Positions 15,603 to 24,918 of a DNA stretch of 47,649 bases are shown piece after piece. Every line of letters starts with the position of its first letter. Within the stretch, counting starts at the first letter, position 1. This DNA comes from a bacterium (GTDB lineage Bacteria; Hydrothermota; UBA3073; JACQXS01; JAQTXJ01). The notes beneath the pieces were generated by a model. That model was given only the letters and a program-made list of their open reading frames with translations, was not told the DNA's origin and ran no database searches. The position numbers and the translations under genes are program-made. Location: assembly GCA_028688815.1 (NCBI GenBank), contig JAQTXJ010000009.1, forward strand, positions 1 to 47,649, read 5' to 3'.

Positions 15603-16724
15603 ATGATTACAAGTGAAGAGAAACATAGTTCATTAATAAAGATGTTAAATAAAAAAACTTCGTCTAAGATGGACATATACGGGACAAAATGTATCTTTTT
15701 ATTTTTTGTTTTTATTTTTAGTACAAGTTTATCTAACTGCTTTGCTCAATACTCAGGATGGAAAGTTTATAATACCTCTAATTCCGGGTTGCCTAATAAT
15801 TCCATTTACAGTCTTGCAATAGAAGGAAACGTAAAGTGGATTGGTACATATTATGGTGGGTTAGCGAAGTTTGACGACACTACATGGACTGTGTATTATA
15901 CAAGTAATTCCGGCTTGCCGTATGACGTTATCACTGCACTTGCAATAGAAGGAAGCGCAAAGTGGATTGGCACATGGGGTGGATTAGCGAAGTTTGACGG
16001 CAATACATGGACTGTGTATAATAAAGATAATTCAGAGTTGCGTGATAATTGGGTTCTTGCGCTTGCAATAGAAGAAAGTGCAAAGTGGATTGGTACAAGG
16101 GGTGGGTTAGCGAAGTTTGACGGCACAAATTGGACTGTGTATGATACGAGTAATTCAGGATTGCCTGATAATTGGGTTCTTGCGCTTGCAATAGAAGAAA
16201 GTGCAAAGTGGATTGGTACAAGGGGTGGGTTAGCGAAGTTTGATGGTGCAAACTGGACTGTGTATGATACGAGTAATTCAGGATTACCTGATAATTGGGT
16301 TTATTCTCTTGCGATAGAAGGAATCGCAAAGTGGATTGGTACTTCGGATGGGCTTGCAGTATATAATGATTCTATAATAGGAATAGAAGAACAGTCAAAT
16401 TTGGATTTTGCCTGCCTGACCGGTAGGCAGGGATTTCGAAGTGCGGAATTGAAAATAGGGCAGAATCCATTCTTTCAGTCAACAGTAATTACTTATTCCA
16501 TTACCCGCTTGCCCGCCGTAGGAGGAAATAACGATTACACTAGTACACTATTAACTATTTATGATTTAACTGGTCGTTGCATAAAAACCCTTGTAAATGA
16601 ACTCAAACCTGCCGGTACTTATACCACAATCCTGAACGCAAACGAACTAAAAACAGGAATATATTTTGTGCAATTAAATATTGGTACATTCAAAACAACA
16701 AAGAAACTAATTTTAATGAAGTAA
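15603..16724 (+). CDS. Secreted beta-propeller repeat protein with type IX-like sorting domain
   Basis: 373 residues. AGGAGG lies six bases before the ATG. A long signal region ends near NCFAQ. Residues about 57-255 are five copies of a 41-residue unit (SNSGLPDN-x-V-x-x-LAIE...AKWIGT-x-GGLAKFDG-x-x-WTVYD), the pattern of two-component-regulator-type propeller blades. Copies 3 and 4 are nearly identical in DNA. The C-terminal 90 residues form a sorting domain with IYDLTGRCIKTLVN and TGIYFVQL. Two GC-rich palindromic stretches are inserted in frame between the two parts (16411-16431 and near 16513). It lies 56 bases after the second FISUMP gene and may be cotranscribed. The role is probably surface binding; the ligand is unknown. 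Confidence 0.85.
   Translation: MITSEEKHSSLIKMLNKKTSSKMDIYGTKCIFLFFVFIFSTSLSNCFAQYSGWKVYNTSNSGLPNNSIYSLAIEGNVKWIGTYYGGLAKFDDTTWTVYYTSNSGLPYDVITALAIEGSAKWIGTWGGLAKFDGNTWTVYNKDNSELRDNWVLALAIEESAKWIGTRGGLAKFDGTNWTVYDTSNSGLPDNWVLALAIEESAKWIGTRGGLAKFDGANWTVYDTSNSGLPDNWVYSLAIEGIAKWIGTSDGLAVYNDSIIGIEEQSNLDFACLTGRQGFRSAELKIGQNPFFQSTVITYSITRLPAVGGNNDYTSTLLTIYDLTGRCIKTLVNELKPAGTYTTILNANELKTGIYFVQLNIGTFKTTKKLILMK
15774..16366 (+). repeat. Tandem 123-bp coding repeats (propeller blades)
   Basis: Four full units of about 41 codons and a partial fifth. Units 3 and 4 share a long identical stretch around TTGGGTTCTTGCGCTTGCAA, pointing to recent duplication or gene conversion. Units 1, 2 and 5 are more diverged. 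Confidence 0.85.
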
Positions 16725-16776
16725 AATCAACAGTAATTGTCTGTTTACCTGCCGATAGACATGGATTGCGGTATGC

Positions 16777-16827
16777 ATGGATTCCCGCCACCGCCAAGTC
16801 GGGATCTACGACTTTCGCGGGAATGAC
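16777..16827 (+). repeat. Dispersed repeat A, copy 2
   Basis: Matches the reverse complement of 5858-5908 at 44 of 51 positions. It fills the gap between the propeller gene and the 16922 gene. The left flank also has repeat-like bits (CCTGCCGATAGAC and a second ATGGATT). Confidence 0.8.
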
Positions 16828-16921
16828 GAATGAGGAGAAAAGATGAAAATGAAACATCCTGTTTCGGTAGGACTATTCGGCTTTGACAGACAATTATAAG
16901 ATAAAAATTTGGGAGGAAGAT

Positions 16922-18931
16922 ATGAAAAAATTAATATTAGTTATTTTGCTTTGCCTTATAACATATACTAAAACACTTGCTTCTCCGGAACAAGATAGTG
17001 CTTATAAGCATTTGTACGAGCAAATGGATAAATATCACGAAACTTTTTATGTCTATACGGATATGAGTGCAGGCGGAAATCATTATGTGCTAACAAAGTG
17101 GATGAATTCTACGGCAATTGTGTTAAATCAAGCCTGTACATTAGCGCCATTTTCCGGAACAACCTGTATCAGTTGCTCTTATTTTGCTGATAGTGCATCA
17201 TGGGCAGCCGTGAGATGGGTAGATACAATCGGGTGTAATTTGACCGGTGCAGATACCTGTTATTTCATGGCAAAAGGAGAAAATGGTAATGAAATAATCA
17301 GATTCGAAGTAGGGGGCGAAATAGGTGACCCGATTCCCGCTACTAAGATATGTACTTTAAGTACAACATGGGAATCATATACTATACCCCTTCCCGATGG
17401 AAATATTGACAATTTGAAAGGAGAATTTTGCTGGGTTGCAACGAGTATGTATAACACCAATGGATGTACTTTCTATTTAGACGATATAAAATATAACCTA
17501 TCACGATTGGATTCTTCAAGATTAAGATTCATACAAAGTTATATTCCTCAATCATACGTACACGACAAGTACTGGGCGCTAAATCAGGCATATACATACG
17601 ATAATGCTCTTGCTATGCTTGCCTTTATAGCTCAAGACAGCTTAAAACGTGCAAAACTTATCGGTGATGCTTTTAAGTATGGACAAGAACACGATAGGTT
17701 CTTTCATGATGGGCGTCTTAGAAATGCTTATAGAACAGGAGATATTTCTGAACATAATAGCGAGGCACGTTTACCCGGTTGGTGGAATGATACTCTCTCA
17801 AAAGAATGTGAAGACTCGTATCAAGTTGGCACATACACTGGTGATATGGCATGGGTGATTATTGCATGGCTAACCTATGATTCACTTAATCATGAAACGC
17901 GATATCGAGCTAATGCCTGCTCTCTTGGAAACTGGATTTGGAATAATTGTTATGATGCTAATGGTATCCCGGGATATACCGGAGGGTATATAGGAGGTGA
18001 ACCCACCCCTGAGAAGGAAAGATGGAAGTCAACCGAACACAACCTTGATGTGTATGTGGCTTTCAAGCACTTATATGATGTAACCAATGAACTCAGATGG
18101 GATACTCTTGCAAATCTGGCATGGGATTTTGTTGATTCAATGTGGGATTCAGACAGTGGCCACTTTTGGGTAGGAACGAAAAATAGTGATACAATAAACT
18201 ATTTTTCATCTCTTGATGCGCAAACTTGGGGAGTGCTCACAGAAGGTAATCCGGATACTTGTATGAAAGCAATTAACTGGGCAGAGGAGAATTGTCGGGA
18301 CTCTTGTGGTACTTTTCAAGGTTTTCACTTTAGCACAATACGTGACGGAATATGGTGGGAAGGAACTGCTCAAATGTGTTGTGCGTTCCAGAATAAAGGG
18401 GATAACGCAAAAGCTGATACATTCCTTGACCAGTTGAAAAACTGGCAATCAAATAATGTCCCGGTTGGAAATAATAAAGGTATAGGAGCTTGTTACCCGG
18501 ATAGTATTTATACCGGAATGGATAAGATGTGGGGACAATGGAATTATTATAATAGACTACATATTGGCGCTACTTCATGGTATATTTTTGCCCTTAAAAA
18601 AGTTAATCCTTATTGGCTAAAAGATACTATTATTGTTGGGATTGATGAGAACAATACAGGAAAGTTTGTCTTATATTCTCAAAAATGTCCAAACCCTGTA
18701 ACCGGGGATGTAATTGTTGAGTACCAGTTAGCTTGTCCCGAGAAAGTAAGTTTGAGGATTTACGATGTTACCGGCAGGATGGTATGCACACTTATAAACG
18801 AAAACCAAGATGCCGGTTTACACAAAATAAAGTGGAACACAAGTTCTCCTAAAATAAGAACCGGCGTATATTTCTGCCATTTGAAAGTTGGTAATTTTAG
18901 TGATGTAAAGAAAATAATAGTACTACGATAG
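16922..18931 (+). CDS. Secreted CBM plus (alpha/alpha)6-barrel-like protein with type IX-like sorting domain
   Basis: 669 residues. The ATG at 16922 is chosen for its GGGAGGAAG ribosome binding site and clean signal peptide; the longer frame starting at 16883 has neither. Residues about 30-195 look like a jelly-roll carbohydrate-binding module, ending in CTFYLDDIKY. Residues about 200-565 have the repeated helical-hairpin features of an (alpha/alpha)6 barrel (YTYDNALAMLAFIAQ, GDMAWVIIAWL, STEHNLDVYVAFKHLYD, WWEGTAQMCCAF), similar to glucanase/epimerase-type enzymes. The C-terminus is a sorting domain (LRIYDVTGRMVCTL...TGVYFCHLKVG). A polysaccharide-active surface enzyme is likely; the exact family and catalytic residues are not assigned. 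Confidence 0.8.
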   Translation: MKKLILVILLCLITYTKTLASPEQDSAYKHLYEQMDKYHETFYVYTDMSAGGNHYVLTKWMNSTAIVLNQACTLAPFSGTTCISCSYFADSASWAAVRWVDTIGCNLTGADTCYFMAKGENGNEIIRFEVGGEIGDPIPATKICTLSTTWESYTIPLPDGNIDNLKGEFCWVATSMYNTNGCTFYLDDIKYNLSRLDSSRLRFIQSYIPQSYVHDKYWALNQAYTYDNALAMLAFIAQDSLKRAKLIGDAFKYGQEHDRFFHDGRLRNAYRTGDISEHNSEARLPGWWNDTLSKECEDSYQVGTYTGDMAWVIIAWLTYDSLNHETRYRANACSLGNWIWNNCYDANGIPGYTGGYIGGEPTPEKERWKSTEHNLDVYVAFKHLYDVTNELRWDTLANLAWDFVDSMWDSDSGHFWVGTKNSDTINYFSSLDAQTWGVLTEGNPDTCMKAINWAEENCRDSCGTFQGFHFSTIRDGIWWEGTAQMCCAFQNKGDNAKADTFLDQLKNWQSNNVPVGNNKGIGACYPDSIYTGMDKMWGQWNYYNRLHIGATSWYIFALKKVNPYWLKDTIIVGIDENNTGKFVLYSQKCPNPVTGDVIVEYQLACPEKVSLRIYDVTGRMVCTLINENQDAGLHKIKWNTSSPKIRTGVYFCHLKVGNFSDVKKIIVLR

Positions 18932-19062
18932 CCAAAAATTACTCTTATATTCGGGAGGAAAAGGAAGCAAATCCAACTTTTGGTAGAGATAGTTATTAGA
19001 AAAAAACTCTCCTCTAAAAATTACGCCCCCATCTTTTTTCTAGATTAGAACATTGAAAAACA

Positions 19063-19090
19063 TTGACGCTTTGAAAGTTATGGGTATACT
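19063..19090 (+). promoter_or_regulatory. Sigma-70 promoter (extended -10) for the EamA gene
   Basis: TTGACG (19063-19068), 16-base spacer, TATACT (19085-19090) preceded by TGGG. The ATG at 19105 is 14 bases beyond the -10 box, so the leader would be about 7 bases, with no ribosome binding site. Confidence 0.65.
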
Positions 19091-19104
19091 TAAAAATTAA
19101 AAAG

Positions 19105-20028
19105 ATGGCAAATACTTATACAGGTGAATTTGCGGCATTAGCAACTGCCTTTTGCTGGACTTTTACATCCACTGCCTTTACAATAGCTTCAAGGTATGTT
19201 GGCGCCGGGGTAGTAAATAGAACACGTTTAGCCATAGCCGTATTTTATCTTCTAATTGCTCATTTCTTTATGGCAGGACGTTTCTTTCCAATCCATGTTG
19301 AATTGTCTCAACTGGGATGGCTTGGATTATCAGGAATAATTGGACTTACTTTGGGGGACGCTTTTCTTTTCCAGTCATATGTTCTTATTGGAACTCAATT
19401 ATCAATGTTGATTATGTCACTTGTCCCTATTATAAGTGCGTTGATAGCATGGGTTTTCTTAAAAGAAACATTAAAACCTATTGAAATATTTGCCATAGTT
19501 TTAACCATAAGCGGCATAATTATAGTGCTTATGCAAAAACAGAATTTTTTATCAGAAATATCTGACCGTAAAAAATACCTTACTGCATTAAAACAACTTA
19601 AAATAGGAATTCTTTGTGCTATCGGTGGAGCTTTTGGACAGGCAATAGGTCTTGTAGTTGCCAAAAAAGGTATGGGTAATTTATCGGGATTGTCGGTAAC
19701 TCTCATAAGAGTATTAATCGGGGCAATTGTTATATGGATATGGACTATTTTTAGCGGAAACGTTAAACAAACATTTCAAAAACTAAATAATAAAAAAGCT
19801 AATTTGTTTATTGCCGGAGCTGCATTCGGAGGCCCATTTTTAGGAATATGGATGTCTATGGTTGCGATTAAATGGACAAGTATCGGAATCGCTTCAACAC
19901 TTATGGCGTTGCCTCCTATTATGTTGTTGCCTGTAGCATACTGGGTTTTTAAGGAAAAGATTACTTTTAGGGCAGTAATCGGAACTCTTATTGCAGTTGC
20001 AGGTTCAGCTATTATTTTTCTGACATAA
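19105..20028 (+). CDS. EamA/DMT-superfamily transporter
   Basis: 307 residues with about ten membrane helices in two EamA repeats (about 5-140 and 165-305), the drug/metabolite transporter architecture. Typical features are GLTLGDAFLFQSYVLIG in the first half, LVPIISALIAWVFLKE at the end of the first repeat, and the matching LPPIMLLPVAYWVFKEK at the end of the second. Members export amino acids, metabolites or nucleotide sugars; the substrate cannot be told from sequence. It has its own strong promoter and is followed after 6 bases by a Gate-domain membrane protein, so the pair is probably cotranscribed and may work on related substrates. Confidence 0.9.
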   Translation: MANTYTGEFAALATAFCWTFTSTAFTIASRYVGAGVVNRTRLAIAVFYLLIAHFFMAGRFFPIHVELSQLGWLGLSGIIGLTLGDAFLFQSYVLIGTQLSMLIMSLVPIISALIAWVFLKETLKPIEIFAIVLTISGIIIVLMQKQNFLSEISDRKKYLTALKQLKIGILCAIGGAFGQAIGLVVAKKGMGNLSGLSVTLIRVLIGAIVIWIWTIFSGNVKQTFQKLNNKKANLFIAGAAFGGPFLGIWMSMVAIKWTSIGIASTLMALPPIMLLPVAYWVFKEKITFRAVIGTLIAVAGSAIIFLT

Positions 20029-20034
20029 AAATAT

Positions 20035-20955
20035 ATGAAAGAAGCTTTTTCAAAGGCATTAAAAGATTCATTAAAAGTGTCGTGGATGTTAATCCAGGTA
20101 TACATTCCGTTATCCCTGTTAACTATTTTTCTTAAAAAAATAGGATTTATTGATTTTATTGCTCCTTTTTTTGCCCCAATGATGAAATTGATGGGATTAC
20201 CCGGGGAAACCGCCATTACTCTGATTGCGGGATTTACTAATAATATATATGCAGCGCTTGGAACAATGGCTGCATTTGATTTAACCCCCAGACAGGTTAC
20301 TATTCTTGGAATTGTAATAGGAATATCTCACAACCTAATCGTGGAAACCGGAGTCCTTATAAAATTAAAAATGGCAAACTTTAGAATTGCTTTTTTTAGA
20401 ATAGTCGCTGGGCTTATAACCGGAATTCTCATAAATTTTATACTACCTCAAAATATAAAAGGAGTAAGAATAAGTCCATATTATAAATCAACCGATCTAT
20501 CGTGGCTTAAAAGTTTTCAAAAAATAGGTATTACCTGTCTTCAGATAGTAGTTGTTATATTTTTAATAATGTTGATGTACGAATTGGTAATCTTGTGGAA
20601 ACACAGGATTGTTATAAAGCAAAAATTCAAAGTAATCACAAAAATAATTGGTTTCAGTGATTCTGCTTTTGTTCCGTGGATTATTGCATTTCTTGTTGGA
20701 ATCGCATACAGTGCAGGAATCCTTTTCCAACTTACAAAAAATCAAAAACTTAATCACAGGGATGTATGTTTAATAACTATTTTCTTATGTATAGCGCATG
20801 CGGCCATTGAAGATACAATGCTCTTTGGACTTTTAGGCGGGAACCTCATATGGATTATAGTAACTAAAGCCGTGGTAGCTTTTACAATAACCAGAGTATT
20901 CGCTACAAGGGATATTTATAAGAAATTTTTATGGATAGGATTACGAAAAGAGTAA
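20035..20955 (+). CDS. Nucleoside-recognition (Gate) domain membrane protein
   Basis: 306 residues with about seven membrane segments. It has the Gate-domain pattern seen in SpmA/SpmB, FeoB and concentrative nucleoside transporters: PLSLLTIFLKKIGFID, the loop MGLPGETAITLIAGFTNNIYAALG and the helix TILGIVIGISHNLIVETGVL. The second half repeats the theme around AHAAIEDTMLFGLLGGN. The actual substrate of such stand-alone Gate proteins is not established. It starts 6 bases after the EamA gene without its own ribosome binding site, and is followed after 26 bases by the FAH-family enzyme on the same strand. Confidence 0.82.
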   Translation: MKEAFSKALKDSLKVSWMLIQVYIPLSLLTIFLKKIGFIDFIAPFFAPMMKLMGLPGETAITLIAGFTNNIYAALGTMAAFDLTPRQVTILGIVIGISHNLIVETGVLIKLKMANFRIAFFRIVAGLITGILINFILPQNIKGVRISPYYKSTDLSWLKSFQKIGITCLQIVVVIFLIMLMYELVILWKHRIVIKQKFKVITKIIGFSDSAFVPWIIAFLVGIAYSAGILFQLTKNQKLNHRDVCLITIFLCIAHAAIEDTMLFGLLGGNLIWIIVTKAVVAFTITRVFATRDIYKKFLWIGLRKE

Positions 20956-20981
20956 AAAGTTGAAAAACAAAGGAGGGTATA

Positions 20982-21908
20982 ATGTATCTTTCAACTTTCA
21001 AGCTTAACAATAAAGTTTTTATAGGGTGTAAATTTGAAGACAATTTATTCAGACTTGATAAAATGTATACATATCTTACCCGGAAGCCTTCCCCTTTAGG
21101 GTTCAAAGATATGCTGTCTTTAATTGAAAGAGAAGATGTTTTGAACGAGTTAAAAGAATTAAATGGAAAAATTCAAAATATCATGTCAAAATCGGATAAA
21201 TACAATGAATTATTAAAAAAAGATATAGTATATAAAATTAACGATGTGCAAATAGCTGCTCCGATTTTAAACCCGCATAAACTCATTTGTATAGGTTTGA
21301 ACTATAAAGACCATTGTTTAGAACAAAATATAACTATACCTAAAAATCCTATACTTTTTTCCAAGTTTAATACAGCTATAATAGGAAATGGTGATAACAT
21401 TATACGTCCTAAGCAAACGGAACAATTGGATTTTGAAGGCGAACTGGCATTTATCATAGGGAAAAAAGGGAAAAATATCCCCATAGAAGAAGCCATGGAT
21501 TACATTTTTGGATATACTATTTGCAATGACGTAAGCGCAAGAGACATACAGTTCTCGGACAAACAATGGTTAAGAGGAAAAAGTTTTGATACGTTTGCTC
21601 CTATGGGACCGTTTTTAGTTACTAAAGATGAAATAAAAGATCCGCATAACCTTAATATAAAAGTAAGTTTGAATAAAAACGTTATGCAGGACTCGAATAC
21701 GAAAAATATGATATTTAATATTCCGCACCTTGTGAATTTCATATCCAAAGTATTTCCTTTAGTGCCGGGAGATGTTGTTACAACTGGAACTCCGAATGGG
21801 GTAGGCGTTTTTCGCAACCCACCCGTTTTTCTGAAAGAAGACGATAAAATTACGATAGAAATAGAAAAAATTGGTGTTTTACAAAATACCGTTGTAATGG
21901 AAAAATAG
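20982..21908 (+). CDS. Fumarylacetoacetate hydrolase (FAH) family protein
   Basis: 308 residues with AGGAGG upstream of the ATG. The C-terminal 210 residues are a standard FAH fold: KLICIGLNYKDHCLEQN, the metal-binding acidic motif DFEGELAFIIGKKG, YTICNDVSARDIQ, RGKSFDTFAPMGP and the closing TTGTPNGVGVF. The N-terminal 90 residues match the small extra domain of YisK/FAHD1-like members. By family these are Mg2+-dependent hydrolases, decarboxylases or tautomerases acting on 2-oxo acids (acylpyruvase, oxaloacetate decarboxylase or tautomerase). No aromatic-degradation genes surround it, so a housekeeping oxaloacetate or acylpyruvate role is more likely than homoprotocatechuate catabolism. This is inference. 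Confidence 0.9.
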   Translation: MYLSTFKLNNKVFIGCKFEDNLFRLDKMYTYLTRKPSPLGFKDMLSLIEREDVLNELKELNGKIQNIMSKSDKYNELLKKDIVYKINDVQIAAPILNPHKLICIGLNYKDHCLEQNITIPKNPILFSKFNTAIIGNGDNIIRPKQTEQLDFEGELAFIIGKKGKNIPIEEAMDYIFGYTICNDVSARDIQFSDKQWLRGKSFDTFAPMGPFLVTKDEIKDPHNLNIKVSLNKNVMQDSNTKNMIFNIPHLVNFISKVFPLVPGDVVTTGTPNGVGVFRNPPVFLKEDDKITIEIEKIGVLQNTVVMEK

Positions 21909-22001
21909 AGGGAATAGTTAAATTAGGAAGGTTTAGGAACAAGAGAACAAAATATCCGATAAAATAGGGGGCAGAAGAATATGAAATCGTGGAATATCAT
22001 T

Positions 22002-22946
22002 TTAAAAATGATAACCGATAACGGCTCCAATAGATCCTCCTAAGAATAAAAACGATGGATCACTGTTTTGGTTAGTAATATATCCTCCTATTAGGGCGCC
22101 AATAATGCCACATACTACCGCATCTTTGTAAGAGCCTTTTTGTTTTCTATTTTTACCAATAAAATCAACTCCATTTGCACTGCCAATTCCGGTTCCTACA
22201 GCCATTGAAACCTTACACAATGAAATAAGCCATTCTCCTCCTGTGGATTGGTCTCGTAAAAATAACATCATAGGTATTGAAGGAGTTAACCCGACGCAAA
22301 AACCACCTAACCCACCTATTAACCCTCCAAATCCTTCCAATAAATAATCAAGAGCATTTACTTTTTTCCTATTGAACAAGGAATCTTGAATTGCTAATTC
22401 TATATTTTTTCTATCCGTCCATAGAAATTCTATATTATTCTCGATTGACATTCCCGGGACTATTTGCATTGCTGATTGGCCTTTTCCATTTAAACTGCCA
22501 TATCTTAAATTCTCATTTATTAAGAAGTTATTATTCACAGCCTTATTCTTTATGGATTCATTATATATTTTAGCTGCATTGTTTAATCGTAATTCTCCAA
22601 GTATGCCTGACGTAATACCAAAGCAAATAAAATATATGCTGTAACCATATTCAGCATTGGAAAATAAAGGATAAAAACACCCAATAGCGATGCCCAGGAA
22701 ACAGTCAATCCTATAATAGGTAAAATTATTAATTTCGGAAACAGCTTTTTCTGATGAAAAAACTGCTTTTTTAAAATCCCCCCCAAAAAAGCCAATGGAA
22801 TGCTCTTTACCATACTGAATAAAACTGGATCCTTTAAATAAATTGTGCTTTATTGTAAGTTCTTCCGATTGCAGCGAATCTATTACTTCGGAATGTGCAT
22901 ACGAAATAATTAATAAAGAGATTATTATAGCTTTTAGGGTATTCAT
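22002..22946 (-). CDS. Unknown membrane protein with signal peptide and glycine-rich helices
   Basis: 314 residues, not recognised. The N-terminal 20 residues form a signal peptide ending in SYAHS. There is a hydrophobic pair near 80-120. The C-terminal half has several glycine-zipper-like membrane segments (LLEGFGGLIGGLGGFCVGL, VCGIIGALIGGYITN and LGGSIGAVIGYHF), as in proteins that insert into or associate with the outer membrane. It converges with the FAH gene and is divergent from the Fur-family gene. It has its own promoter at 22986-23014. Function not assigned. Confidence 0.75.
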   Translation of the reverse strand: MNTLKAIIISLLIISYAHSEVIDSLQSEELTIKHNLFKGSSFIQYGKEHSIGFFGGDFKKAVFSSEKAVSEINNFTYYRIDCFLGIAIGCFYPLFSNAEYGYSIYFICFGITSGILGELRLNNAAKIYNESIKNKAVNNNFLINENLRYGSLNGKGQSAMQIVPGMSIENNIEFLWTDRKNIELAIQDSLFNRKKVNALDYLLEGFGGLIGGLGGFCVGLTPSIPMMLFLRDQSTGGEWLISLCKVSMAVGTGIGSANGVDFIGKNRKQKGSYKDAVVCGIIGALIGGYITNQNSDPSFLFLGGSIGAVIGYHF

Positions 22947-22985
22947 ATCTATCCCATTACATAAAGCAATTACTTAACTTTTTAT

Positions 22986-23014
22986 TTTATAATCTAAAAC
23001 TATTAGAAAGTCAA
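22986..23014 (-). promoter_or_regulatory. Sigma-70 promoter for the unknown membrane protein
   Basis: On the minus strand: TTGACT (23009-23014), 17-base spacer, TATAAA (22986-22991). The expected leader to the ATG at 22946 is about 33 bases. Confidence 0.6.
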
Positions 23015-23097
23015 ATAGATTTACAATATTAAAACACAGGAAAGTAACAATCAAGTATCATTCTTAGATTAAAATCATTTCAATTCTAAAATTTTTC

Positions 23098-23135
23098 TTG
23101 ACAAAGTATTATTTTAATTTAATTTCAAAAATACT
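23098..23135 (+). promoter_or_regulatory. Promoter and possible autoregulatory operator of the stress operon
   Basis: TTGACA (23098-23103), 16-base spacer, TAATTT (23120-23125), and the ATG at 23136, so the mRNA would be essentially leaderless. An inverted repeat AGTATT (23105-23110) / AATACT (23130-23135) brackets the spacer and -10 box. That is where a Fur/PerR-type repressor would block RNA polymerase. It does not match the classical PerR or Fur box exactly, so the operator call is inference. Confidence 0.5.
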
Positions 23136-23579
23136 ATGAAATATATTATTAAAGATTTGAAGATAAAGGGGGTAACGTTGACCCCCCAAAGAATGGCGAT
23201 AATAGAGTTTTTGAAGAGCAACCTTAATCATCCTACGGCGGAAGATATTTATAAGGCGCTTGAAGAAAAATATCCTTCGATGTCTATTGCTACCGTATAT
23301 TCTACATTAGAGTTATTGAAAGCTAATGGTTATATTCAGGAACTTTCAATAAGAAAGAGGGGAAAGGCTTGTTTTGACTTTACTTCAAAAAATCATCATC
23401 ATTTTTTGTGTTTGAAATGTGATAATATAATTGATATTGAATCTGAATGTATAAATACCTGTCCGATAGTAAAGGCAGGGCAATTGGAAGGATGTAAGGT
23501 AGGAGAAATTCAGGCGTATTTATACGGAGTATGCTCGGAATGCAATAAAAATACTATAAAGAAAAATAAGAACAAATAG
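23136..23579 (+). CDS. Fur/PerR-family metal-dependent repressor
   Basis: 147 residues. The N-terminal winged helix is clear (GVTLTPQRMAIIEFLKSNLN, HPTAEDIYKALEEKYP, SIATVYSTLELLKANG). The C-terminal metal and dimer domain has HHHFLCLKCDNI (His-rich plus Cys-x-x-Cys) and a second cysteine pair in GVCSECNK, the structural zinc site. Its position at the head of an oxidative/nitrosative stress gene run, 16 bases before hcp, argues for a PerR-like peroxide sensor rather than an iron-uptake Fur. There is no ribosome binding site before the ATG and a promoter lies immediately upstream, so leaderless translation and autorepression through the overlapping inverted repeat are likely. Confidence 0.88.
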   Translation: MKYIIKDLKIKGVTLTPQRMAIIEFLKSNLNHPTAEDIYKALEEKYPSMSIATVYSTLELLKANGYIQELSIRKRGKACFDFTSKNHHHFLCLKCDNIIDIESECINTCPIVKAGQLEGCKVGEIQAYLYGVCSECNKNTIKKNKNK

Positions 23580-23595
23580 CAACTAGAAAGAGACA

Positions 23596-24918
23596 ATGGA
23601 AAAAACTGACTGCCGAGAGAAAACTATAGATATGTTTTGTTATCAGTGTTCCCAGACTGCAAAAGGAACCGGATGCACTGTAAGTGGTGTATGTGGAAAA
23701 AGTCCTACAGTAGCAAAATTACTTGATAATTTAATATTTATAATTAAAGGAATGTCTGCTTATTTATATCACGCAAGGGAACTTGGATTTACGGATCCTG
23801 ATATAGATGGTTTTTTGGAAAAAGCATTTTATTCTACGTTTACTAATGTAAATTTTGATGTCGGGAGCTATGTTCAGTTGGCTATTGAGGCAGGGCAAAT
23901 GAACATAAAGACAATGAAACTCCTTAAAAAAGCATATATTGATACGTATGGGGAACCTATTCCGGTTAAAATTCAGACGGGGATATTCAAAGGGCGTGGA
24001 ATTATTGTTACGGGACACGGATTAAAAGCCCTTGAACATTTACTAAAGCAAACAGAAGGTATGGGAATAAACGTTTACACTCATTCCGAAATGTTGCCTG
24101 CTCACGGTTATCCTGGGTTAAAAAAATACAAACATCTTGTTGGCAATATTGGGAAAGCCTGGTTTGACCAGAAAAAAATATTTTCACAATATCCAATGGC
24201 TATTCTTGCTACATCAAATTGCGCTCTTATACCAAAAGATGATTATAAAGACAGAATGTTTACAACGGGTCCCGTAAGGTTACCCGATGTAAAACACATA
24301 GATAATTATGATTTTACGCCTGTTATAAAAAAAGCAAAATCTTTATCCGAGCTTGAAGAGAGTAGGGGAGATGTCGTGTTTACGACCGGTTTTTCCAAAT
24401 CAGTTATTATGTCTCTTGCTGGAAAAATCAAAGAATTGGTAACGAGCGGAAAAATTCGTCATTTCTTTCTTATAGGGGGATGTGATTCACCGATTGGAAA
24501 AGGTGAATATTATAGGGAATTTGCAAAAAAATTACCCAAAGATACGATTATTCTTACTCTTGCCTGTGGAAAATACAGGATAAATGATTTGGATTTAGGC
24601 GATATAGAAGGTATTCCAAGATTGATAGATTTGGGACAGTGTAACGATTCCATAGTTGCAATTGAAATTGTTGCGGCGCTTTCTGAGTTGTTTGGAGTTA
24701 AAATTAATAAATTGCCGTTGACTCTTGTATTGAGCTGGACAGAACAAAAAGCAGTAGCTATTTTATGGAGTCTTTTATCACTCGGGCTAAAGAGAATATA
24801 TCTTGGACCGATATTGCCGGCATGGGTGAATGGAGATATATTGAAAGTTCTTCAGGACAATTACGATATAAGACTTATAAGCGAACCGGAAAAAGATATA
24901 AAAGAGATATTGCCTTAA
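23596..24918 (+). CDS. hcp: Hybrid-cluster protein (hydroxylamine reductase / NO reductase family)
   Basis: 440 residues, the short form typical of strict anaerobes. The N-terminal [4Fe-4S] site is [15 protein letters not shown] with a following VCGK. The hybrid-cluster ligands can be followed in order: a His in [12 protein letters not shown], a Glu in [13 protein letters not shown], Cys in [24 protein letters not shown] and LGQCNDS, and the LSWTEQKA segment supplying Glu and Lys. By family, Hcp reduces NO or hydroxylamine and may act as a protein S-nitrosylase. It follows the Fur-family gene by 16 bases and precedes the cupin gene by 14, so it belongs to one transcript. A second possible start is ATG 23632 just before FCYQC. 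Confidence 0.93.
   Translation: MEKTDCREKTIDMFCYQCSQTAKGTGCTVSGVCGKSPTVAKLLDNLIFIIKGMSAYLYHARELGFTDPDIDGFLEKAFYSTFTNVNFDVGSYVQLAIEAGQMNIKTMKLLKKAYIDTYGEPIPVKIQTGIFKGRGIIVTGHGLKALEHLLKQTEGMGINVYTHSEMLPAHGYPGLKKYKHLVGNIGKAWFDQKKIFSQYPMAILATSNCALIPKDDYKDRMFTTGPVRLPDVKHIDNYDFTPVIKKAKSLSELEESRGDVVFTTGFSKSVIMSLAGKIKELVTSGKIRHFFLIGGCDSPIGKGEYYREFAKKLPKDTIILTLACGKYRINDLDLGDIEGIPRLIDLGQCNDSIVAIEIVAALSELFGVKINKLPLTLVLSWTEQKAVAILWSLLSLGLKRIYLGPILPAWVNGDILKVLQDNYDIRLISEPEKDIKEILP

Noticed and set aside
15931-16329. 132-residue repetitive minus-strand frame
   Set aside because: It is the antisense reading of the 123-base propeller repeats; the plus strand has the signal peptide, repeats and sorting domain.
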